Below are positions 19,903 through 27,771 of a stretch of 27,771 nucleotides of DNA, one piece after another (within the stretch, counting starts at the first letter, position 1; each line of letters starts with the position of its first letter). The position numbers and the translations under genes were made by a program. Source of the DNA: Coriolopsis trogii (taxonomy: Eukaryota > Basidiomycota > Agaricomycetes > Polyporales > Polyporaceae). Under the pieces are notes generated by a model that was not told where the DNA came from, did no database searches, and was given only the letters and a program-made list of their open reading frames with translations. The stretch covers positions 1-27,771 of the forward strand of contig JAHYIO010000012.1 in NCBI GenBank assembly GCA_020543525.1. The letters run 5' to 3'.

Positions 19903-20428
19903 ACAGAACAAATATCAATATCTAGCAAACGTCTCTCCCGTGTAAACCTTTATTTCTGCGTAATGTCAGCCACAGCGTTGGTTCGCATATGATCATCACT
20001 TTTCTGTCTCAATCGTCGGTGACTGATTCATAAGTAGCAACATCGCCGCCGTCCTCAAGTTGCCACAGAGCGTGAGAAATGGTCAGCGTGTGGCGCTTGC
20101 GTTCTACATGTCTTCTCATTGTATCCGTGAACTCTCTAGAGTTCGCCGGAGATGAGCTGTGAACCTGTCTATTGTCTCGGATGGGGACATTGCACTTATT
20201 GGCGTCAACGTCTCGCTGCTGACAGCAGTGGGGCACACATGTTGTGGAGTGGCCGGGTCCGATGCGACGTGGAATGCGGAACAGCCAAGGAGAATGCTCT
20301 GACAACACTTTGCTTTTGTCTGTCTACCAGGTATGACAAAGGGAGACAACACGAACAATCATGACGCTGTGGCCAAAGCCAAAGCTCCGAGAGCTCGCAC
20401 GTGGTCGCCGTCAAGAGTTGGGGAATAC
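19903..20428. other. Intergenic between coiled-coil copy 1 and the kinase-like gene
   Basis: No supported gene; short frames on both strands overlap one another. Confidence 0.4.
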
Positions 20429-20434
20429 TATAAA
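20429..20434 (+). promoter_or_regulatory. TATA box upstream of the kinase-like gene
   Basis: TATAAA followed by GGG lies about 88 bases before an ATG at 20517 in fair context (GCCGACATGG). The spacing fits a fungal core promoter and suggests the kinase-like gene is, or recently was, transcribed. Confidence 0.45.
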
Positions 20435-20516
20435 GGGCCCCTCGCAGACGTTCGTCTGTACACCCCATCCCATCTCTTACCACCGGACTTCAGAGCCCTA
20501 TCTTATTGCAGCCGAC

Positions 20517-21268
20517 ATGGGTCGTCATCGCCACACGCCGTCTCTCCACCTACCCTACTCACAGATAAACTTCTCATCTCATATCCCGACCACGATCTCG
20601 AGAAGTGAGATGCCCTGGTCGGCGGATTTTCCGGTGCAGAATCACCGACATCGCTAGCCGTGGATGCTGGCTCACTACGCGTAGTGTCCCGGGGAAACGC
20701 TCATCGTGAGTCGCGCTCACTCCTATCCACATCTCGCTCTCTTGCTCACATCACGTTGCTCAATATAGTGCGTCTCGCACATTGCGTGGAAGCACTGTGG
20801 CCACCCGGACGGTCCTTTGCTCGACGGCCTGGAGATTCTTGGTGAGCCACATGCACTGGACTGGATCCGCACGAAATTGTGCAATCACCTGTGGCCATCG
20901 GTCTTCTTGGGCCGAGTCGGCCATTCGGTACCTCCTCGCGAAGGGCGTGCTAACGTCTGGGCGTACCTCCACCTATCGGCAGACGTATGCACCGACGGCG
21001 AGTTAACGGCGTACAGGGGGAGTTGGCTATTGATAGTCTTCGTGTGGTGTGCGCTCAGATGGTACGTGCTTGTTTCTCAGTCTGCTCCACATAGTCTCCT
21101 TGTTGACCGGTCGCCTACTCCTTCAGCTTCCGGAACTGTACTCTCTCCACAACTCACCACGACATTAAGCCACACGACGTCCTGGTCAACGCAAGCGAAC
21201 ACTGCGTGATTGCGGACTATGGCGGGGTTCAGTACGAGAACTCCGAGGGGCATGTATACTGTGTGTGA
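20517..21268 (+). pseudogene. Truncated protein-kinase-like gene
   Basis: Two introns are visible, 20706-20768 and 21062-21126. Exon 20769-21061 reads HIAWKHCGHPDGPLLDGLEI, WIRTKLCNHLWPSVFLGRVG, and CTDGELTAY, like a kinase N-lobe and hinge. After a one-base break at the G run 21016-21020 it reads AIDSLRVVCAQM. The next exon gives LPELYSLHN and, after another one-base break near 21152-21155, HHDIKPHDVLVNASEHC (catalytic loop HxDxKxxxxxxN) and ADYGG (DFG position as DYG). A stop follows 17 codons later at 21266-21268. No glycine-rich loop or invariant Lys is clear, and the activation segment and C-lobe are missing. The first exon cannot be joined with confidence. Most likely a truncated pseudogene of a fungal kinase family; part of the damage could be missing bases. 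Confidence 0.6.
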
Positions 21269-21866
21269 GCGCGAGGTGCAATGGGTCTCCTCGATCCGCT
21301 GAGTATAGTCGGCGACGCACAGGAGAACACGCAACATTGAGGTGAGCTTTCAGATTCCTGTTACAAGTTCGTAGTAACTTACCTGTATCGCCTCTCTTTA
21401 GTCTCACAAGGGACCGGCGGTGCATTCAAACTATTATACCGCTGTCGTGGTATGTGGCTGGCACGACGATGAGGAAGCGCAGAAGGCTCACACTAGGCGA
21501 TGAACAATACTAGACGCGATGTCGCTAGTCGATACTAAACATTGATGTTTTATGTACCGCATCCACAAAATTGATGCTGTGTCGAAATTGATCACCTTGT
21601 TTCCCTTTGCTAAGTGAAAGTTTGGGAATCAATGACAAACGGAAGCTTCACTGGCTGGGCCTCGGCCCGTCGGAACCCTTGGCGGTATCACGGCCGGCGG
21701 TCGTCCCACACACATCCGAATGAGCATTCTGTTGTACCTGATACTTATACTACCATCCATCTGCCCTCTGGCCATTCTCGCTGCGAAGATGCTCACTTAT
21801 GACGAAGGCCGCAATCTTCAACGGATCCCTCAACCTGCTCCGTGTCACAGCCTCGCTCTCCCTCGC
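21269..21866. other. Intergenic between the kinase-like gene and coiled-coil copy 2
   Basis: No kinase C-lobe could be found in any frame here, and no other gene is supported. Confidence 0.4.
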
Positions 21867-21894
21867 TGGCAGCGGCTGGCAGGTGAGGTTCACT
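21867..21894 (+). repeat. 5' element shared with the first coiled-coil gene copy
   Basis: Matches 18065-18092 at 25 of 28 positions. It marks the left limit of recognisable similarity for the second duplicate. Confidence 0.6.
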
Positions 21895-22003
21895 ATACTC
21901 CGCCCAGCTACACGCCTACGTCAAACTCCATCCGCCAATCCTCTCTCCAACATATATGATATTGCCCAACGTCATGATGAACTGTTCCAGTCGCCATCTC
22001 ACC

Positions 22004-23631
22004 ATGTCAAGCAGCCTCTCATCCTCGTTAGGCCTAACATCTCCTACGTTCAGTCTTGTCCTTCCTGCGATGCTGCTCGTATTCCTCTATTCCGTCTACC
22101 CTCCATTCTCAGTACTACCCTATTGCTTCTCGTCTTCCGTTACTATGGCGCTAGTCTTAGGGCTCCTCCAGGCTTTCGCGCGTCTCATCTTCCGTATCCT
22201 TGCCCACGGTCGTCTCTGGAACACCCCAGATGGCGGCTGGCCGCCGTCGACTCTCACTCCCCAAGCCCGCCCGTGCAAGTCAGACCGGACGCCTTACAAG
22301 GTCTTACCGAAGGCCACTTCAGGCTCGAGCTGCTAGTTACGGACTTGAAGCGCGCGAATGGAGGTCTTCGCCAACGGATTTGGTTCCTCGAAGACGAGCA
22401 AGATGCTCCGGGACGGCGTCGCTCGCCACTCTGAAGAGTACGTCGAGGTCTCGGGCGAACGGGGTGTTCTTGCGGTGGACAACTGTGCGCTGTGGTCAAG
22501 AGGGGACGTCTTGGTGACTGCGAAAGAGGACATGGCAGCGGAAGTTCGGGCGATCTTGGGAGGGCAGGAGACACTGCTGGTACGTCCATCCGCTCTGGGT
22601 CCATACTTGGAAGTCGACGAAGAGCGAGCAGAAGGAAATGAATGCGCTTGAAGAGCAAGTTGCGAGCAAGACTATTGGAATGAACCGTGCAGAAGTTGAA
22701 TTCAGCAGTTGAATGAGGAGCGCGCTGCTCTCGAAGTTCAGCTCGGCACGAACAGGCATCTTTTGGCGAGTTGATGGAGGACATGGAGGTCGTTGAGGTG
22801 AGTAGTGCCTCCTGTGCAGTACCTATGATGCTGACGCGCTCTCCAGGATGATCTCCGGAAGACGAAGGGAGATCTGCAAGAAGCGCATGACCAGATCATT
22901 ACACTGCGCTCGACGAATACTGCGGCAGTCGTAGAGAACGAGGGTTTGAAGGTACGCGATCAGTCAATCCTCCACGCACACTCTGACCTTGGATTAGGCT
23001 GAACTTGAGAGACTTCGGCGCGAGATCCATGAAGTCCGCGATCAAGCCGCCTCTGGCTTTGACACCCTTCGCAAGGAACTCAAGTCCTGCCGGAAAGCTC
23101 TGGGTGTTGCGTCCGTACAAAGTGCTTACCTGCGCGCGGCACGGGACACTCTCCGTTCAGCAGGGATTGTCGTCCGACATCGAAGCCACGTTTGCCCAGG
23201 CTCTCGACGCGCGCGATGGCGAATTCGATCCGCTCAAGGATATGCTCGCTACCCAGCCTTTAGACATCGCGACATTCGATGGGGCCGTTCTTGCTCAAGA
23301 GAAAGACGTGATCCAGCTCCGGACGTACGCCACTGGTCTTGAAAGCTTCATCGAGTATCTGAAGGTGGACGCCCAAACGTCCGCTTCTCCTGTCCGGACG
23401 CTCAGTTCACTCTCTGGTGCGCCTAGGAAGACCTCGTTGTCCTCGCAAACGCTTCGGACCTACACTGCTACTGCTGAGCTCCTACTACTGGGAAGCAACG
23501 CTAATCCGCCTTGCGCCTCAATTGCGGCGACACTGCTTCCGCTCACGCTACCTCGACAGGCGCCTGCGGATACAAATTCTTGTGACATCTCGCACAGCCT
23601 CGAGAGCCCGCGCAGTCTTTCTTGGCTCTGA
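22004..23631 (+). pseudogene. Membrane-anchored coiled-coil protein, copy 2 (degenerate)
   Basis: Parallel to copy 1 along its length. MSSSLSSSLGLTSPTFSL matches the start. A hydrophobic LVLGLLQAFARLIFRIL stretch and GRLWN match the N-terminal helix region, and VQVRPDALQGLTEGHFRLEL and LRQRIWFLEDE match the next block. EEYVEVSGERGVLAV, DDLRKTKGDLQEAHDQIITL, AELERLRREIHEVRDQ and YATGLESFIEYLKV match the coiled coil. LSSLSGAPRKTS matches the tail and a stop follows at 23629-23631. Splice positions before DDLRK and AELER are kept. The frame is broken at about 22270, 22400, 22630-22690 and 23160, more often than in copy 1. The third exon in particular is eroded. A decayed duplicate is the simplest reading. 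Confidence 0.6.
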
Positions 23632-24154
23632 GTGTTCGGTATAGAACGTTCCGATTTTGCTCGTTCCGTAATATCCGGTGTGGTATCGTCCACTTGTCGT
23701 CCAAGGGGTCGCAGGGTCGGCGTTTTTGTATCGCAAGCCGTCATGACAGCTACTTACGTATACATATAACGAACATTTTTCCAAACACATCCGTGTGCGT
23801 TGCGTGAGTATTTGGCCATCGAGAGTGTTCAGAATCGCCAACTTTGTACGGGTTTTGATCGAACTGGTAGCATGCGGGGCGGCTGTGCCGTGGGGTAGAT
23901 GCGGACCGGAAATTGAAAGGGGCAGACGCTGTGCAAGCCTGTGCACGTTCACGCTACATAATACCCCTGCCGAGGGACTGCGCACGGTGGTCAACGTAGA
24001 TAACATGCTCCAACCAGCATCCACCCGCTGCTTCTTGTTTTCGTCCATCGCATCCACCGCCATCACGTCGACATCCACGACCTCTAGCGCACTGATTGGG
24101 AATACCGAAATTATATTAGACGCCGACGCGACAACTAGTTGAACGCCAGCAACT
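23632..24154. other. Intergenic upstream of the transcription factor
   Basis: No gene supported. The last 200 bases presumably hold the promoter and leader of the Zn2Cys6 gene; no clear TATA box was found. Confidence 0.4.
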
Positions 24155-27100
24155 ATGGCCCCTGAGGAAGAGGCAGTCCCTGACGAAGTCCCAATACGCA
24201 TCAGACGGCAGAAACACTCGAGGGCTTGTGAGCTGTGCCGGAAACGAAAAGGTGCAACACTATCGTGCAGAAGCTACAATGAACTAACTTCGTATATCTT
24301 TTTCGTAGTCCTCTGTACGACAGCCGATTTTTTGATGGTCCTCTACATGGTTGACCTTGAGCTACAGGCGATGCATCCGACAAGCCGGACCATAGGTGCA
24401 CACGCTGCACGACCATGAACCTTGAATGTCAGTTCACCCCCGTCGTGATGAAGGTATGTTTTCGGTACCGGCAATCCAGATATTGAGATGTAGCAGAGGC
24501 TCACGATGCTTCTAAGCCCAAACGTCCTACCAACAGGTAAATTCAAGCTCTAGTGAGACTGATGGAAGCTCGATTACGCCGCCTGTACGCGATGACCATA
24601 CTTATGGGAGGGGCTGTCCAAGGTCTATTTGACCTTGTCCCCGGCTTCGCGTCACGGCAGCGTCATCCTGCACGCACCCTTCGTTCGAATCCAACACTGA
24701 CTGTTCTTTCTCAAGTTATGTAGACGTTTTGGAGACCAGGCTCCGGAAAATGGAAGAACTACTGGAGAGGGTCGGCAAAGTTGTTTCCTCGCGCTATATA
24801 TCGCTTTCTAAAATCACCAACAGCTGTCCGACAACCAGGTCGCAGACATCATCAACGACTCTGATGAGCACATCTCCGACAGCGGGCCTGCGATTTCTCA
24901 GCCGTCCCCTCCTCGTTCTGTCGCAGCTAGCCTCCGACCTCCAGCCCTCGACTTCGGAACGCATAGAGACCTTGATGAAGACAACCCCAGCGAAGATGAG
25001 GCTGTGGTATCCCTCGGTCATTCGACAGGGTACCATGGAAAGTCAAGTACCAAGTCAATGATCGTGACTGTGATAGAACTGAAGAGCCAAGGCGCCAGTC
25101 CCGATCATGAACCACCGCCATGGTACCGCCCAACGTGTATATCCACACCCTTTGAACCGAAACCTTTCAAAATTCCAGTGAGTCAGTACGGGAATTAAGT
25201 TGAGGGCGTGACTGACTGCATCCCGTATACATCACAGTTCGTCATCGAGCAGGAGACACGACCCTTTACCAACTTCCCCCCGCCGACATACTCGACAGAC
25301 TCGTCAATGCATACTTCGAGAACCTGAACGTATTCATGCCCCTGATCCATCGTCCGACCTTTGAGAACGATCTCAAGGACGGCCTCCATCTCCGCGATCG
25401 ACGCTTCGGCGCCCTGTGTTGCTTGTATGCGCCAACGGCTATGTATGGGACGACGAGCCGCGCCCGAACATGAGCCGACGTTTATCAAGAACATCGGGGT
25501 TGACCTTGTTGAGCCTCTCTTCGCAGAACGGTGGTCGGTGTTTGCAAGGCCCAGTCTGCACGAAATGCAGATGCTATGCGTACGTGCCATCGTATGACGA
25601 GTCTTCCGCGATAACAATGATGATGGTGCAATTACCACAGCTCATGTCAGCATGGCTGATCAGCACAGACGCGCCTCAAGGGCCTGGGTGCTGCTTTCGT
25701 TGGGCATCCGACTCGCCCTGGACGTCGGCGCGCATCGTCGGAAGATGTATGGCGCCAAGCCACTGTAGAAGGAGAACTGTGGAAACGCGCATTCTGGTGC
25801 GTCTTCTCTCTCTTCCACGTTGCGGAACATGGTATCTCACGCTAGCCTGGTATATATACGCGTCAATAGGTGGCTGATCAACCTCGACAGAGCGGCGAGC
25901 TTCGCTTTAGGTCGCCCATGTGCGATTCAAGATGAAGAGTTGGTATCTCCAATACTTTCGTCGCGGTGATATTAACGACTAATGTTGTTGCAGCTTCGAT
26001 CTTGATCCCCTGGTTGAATGTGACGATGAATATTGGATTATGGATGGGCCATACGTGACTTTCCAGCAACCCGCGGGGATGCCTTCCAAGGTCGCATTTG
26101 CGAACGCATATAGCCGCTTGATCAAGATATTGGCATTTGCGTCGCGGACGCTGGTATGTTACTATGTACATCGCTCCCTGATATATGCTAAGCCCAAATT
26201 CATAGTACACGATCAACAGGTCCAAGCTACTGTTCGGCTTCGTCGGCGCCGAGTGGAAACACGAGATAGTTGCCGAGCTTGACTCCGCTCTCAATCGATG
26301 GATGGACAAGGTCCCGTCTCATTGTACGTTGCGCTCAGTGTGCGCAGCACGTTATCGGACATGTACTGACTTTCGAATACAGTACGATGGGACCCGAACC
26401 GGAAGATCGCACCTTCTTCATCCAGTCTGCTTGTCTCTACGCAGTGTACTACCAGGTCCAGATCTGCGTCCACAGGCAGTTTCTCCCTTCTCTCCGATCT
26501 CCACCACCACCAAACCTCGCCTTCCCGTCGCTGATGATCTGTACGAGCGCGTCCCGATCCTGCCTGAACGTCCTGGAAGTCTACTGCAAGCGCATCAAGC
26601 GGATAAACTGGATATTCAGCTCGATGCAGATGCCCCTCTTCTTCGTCGGTCTCGTCCTCTTAATCAACCTTTGGGGAGGGAAACCGTCCGAACGGAAGCA
26701 AAGGTCCTGATGAAGGACGTCGAGAGGTGTGTTGCGCTTGTGGACGAGCTGGCAGCCTGGTACGTTCTCTCACCCTCTCACACTTCCTGCCTGACACCCC
26801 CGACTTCCGTCTGTGCCGGCAGCGGGAGCCACGCTGCGCGCAAGATCGGGGCCATTCTCCAAGCGCTCATATCCTGGCAGCCAAAGCCATTAAGCAGAGG
26901 GAGTGCACCGTCGTCATCGTCACAGTCAAAATCCAAGGCGCGCTCACATCACCACTCGCGGGTACGAGCGAGCTCGGCGACCTCCTGTCCGACGCGCTCA
27001 GCAACCTCGCGATCTCGCTCAACAAGCCGAACGAGCCTGCCGGCCGCACCGTGCTCAACATCATCCGCATGTCGCAGTGGAAAGACGGCGTGCCGCCTTT

Positions 27101-27771
27101 CCTCCTCGGGTCGACTGTTTCACAGGACGGTGCGAGCGTGGGCGCGGGCGAGAGTCGAGAGGAGGATGCTGTGCGCCGCTGTGTGGGGCTCAGGCCCAGA
27201 GCGGGGGTGTGAGCGGAATGCCCTGGGTGCGCGCGAGGCAAGAGGACGTCGACAGGCTGAGGCCGCTCCTGCCGCTGCCACACAGGCAAGCCCGTCAGAT
27301 ATGAGCCAGGGCCAGTTGTACTCTTCGCACGCGTCCACGACCATGTTCGGGTCTGACCGATCCTCTGCTCCCGAGTTTACGAGCGTCCTGGGCCGACTGG
27401 CGAAGCACAGGGCGTCGGCGGGCGAGTTCGCCATGATGGGCTATGGGGATGACTATCTGGCGTGTCTGGAGGGCATGCTGCCGAACTACTTCGAGCCCTT
27501 CCCCACAGGAACGCAGATGGCGAGTACGAACATGGATACCAGTACGGGCACGGCGCGGGCATGGCCATGAGCATGAACCCGGTTATGGGCGCGGGTATGG
27601 GTGGGCTATGGACATTGGCATGGGTATGGCTATGGGGGGCGACCCCGCTTCTGGACCCGACTTCACGACCTGGGGGTCAGGCATTCGTGCGGCCGGCCGG
27701 GGATATGTGCATGGGCAGCAGCCACAAAACTACAATCAGCAGCCGGAGGCGGGCTTGAGCTATTCTATCCC
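24155..27771 (+). CDS. Zn2Cys6 fungal transcription factor with fungal_trans middle homology domain, 3' incomplete
   Basis: Opening exons are 24155-24251, 24309-24314 (6 nt), 24368-24453, 24517-24536 (20 nt), 24716-24770 (or 24779) and 24824-25177. Together they give a canonical cluster CELCRKRKVLC then 9 residues, CTRC, 6 residues, C. After a short PKRPTN linker comes the dimerisation helix YVDVLETRLRKMEELLERV. An acidic region follows, then YHGKSS. The middle homology region has LDRLVNAYFENLNVFMPLIH, RPTFENDL, SLGIRLALDVGAHRRKMYG, ELWKRAFWCVFSLFH, FDLDPLVECDDEYW, FIQSACLYAVYYQVQICVHR and INLWGG. The Gly/Met/Gln-rich C-tail (DPASGPDFTTW near 27640) runs off the window. Further introns are visible, for example 26155-26206 and 26324-26382. 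The downstream frame is broken at about nine places, always by one missing base and nearly always at a C or G run. A nuclear DNA-binding regulator is expected; its targets cannot be told. Confidence 0.8.

Noticed and set aside
25177..25281. Alternative splice reading instead of a missing C in the transcription factor
   Set aside because: A frame from the same acceptor would give an LPPADILDRL entry but needs a phase-1 donor, and none is present at the end of the preceding exon. The missing-C reading keeps both exons without that demand, though it is not proven.
1..27771. CRISPR array, prokaryotic operon, or intact transposon
   Set aside because: No regularly spaced repeats, no transposase, reverse transcriptase or terminal inverted repeats were seen. 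The introns and gene types are fungal.

Overview
The window looks like nuclear DNA of a basidiomycete fungus, most likely an Agaricomycete. Genes are cut by many short GT-AG introns (mostly 49-65 nt). Coding parts are GC-rich with C- or G-ending codons. The recognisable proteins are fungal: a DHA2-type MFS transporter, mitochondrial bL31m, a Tvp38/VTT membrane protein, a secreted Cys-repeat protein, and a Zn2Cys6 transcription factor of basidiomycete layout. All gene models are read by eye from splice sites and frame continuity; no search was run.

Layout: a tRNA-Glu(CTC) at 0.7 kb (+); an intact 11-exon MFS transporter (1.1-3.3 kb, +); about 2.5 kb of gene-poor DNA with CT-rich tandem repeats and a cluster of degenerate GTTTGYAGC-like motifs; a decayed CE16/GDSL esterase (5.8-6.4 kb, +); a second tRNA-Glu(CTC) on the minus strand (6.9 kb); the mitochondrial ribosomal gene MRPL36 with one apparent frame break (7.2-7.7 kb); a small RNase III-like protein lacking its acidic active-site residues (8.8-9.4 kb); 1.8 kb of intergenic DNA; a secreted protein made of two 113-residue repeats joined by an Ala-Pro linker, with a TATA box (11.3-12.4 kb); and a TVP38-type gene with long disordered tails (13.3-15.7 kb).

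The right part is less orderly. It holds a small unknown minus-strand gene (16.8-17.2 kb), then two diverged tandem copies of a membrane-anchored coiled-coil gene (18.2-19.9 and 22.0-23.6 kb) flanking a truncated protein-kinase-like gene (20.5-21.3 kb). Last is a Zn2Cys6 transcription factor (24.2 kb to the right edge, incomplete) whose zinc cluster needs a 6-nt microexon.

A recurring pattern deserves attention. In the transcription factor, the kinase-like gene, MRPL36, the esterase remnant and one tRNA, the conserved product breaks by exactly one missing base, nearly always at a short C or G run. The MFS, TVP38, RNase III-like and secreted-protein genes read through cleanly. Either the sequence under-calls C/G runs in places, or several of these genes really are decaying. 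No CRISPR array, intact transposon or prokaryotic operon is present, and no obvious shared pathway links the genes.
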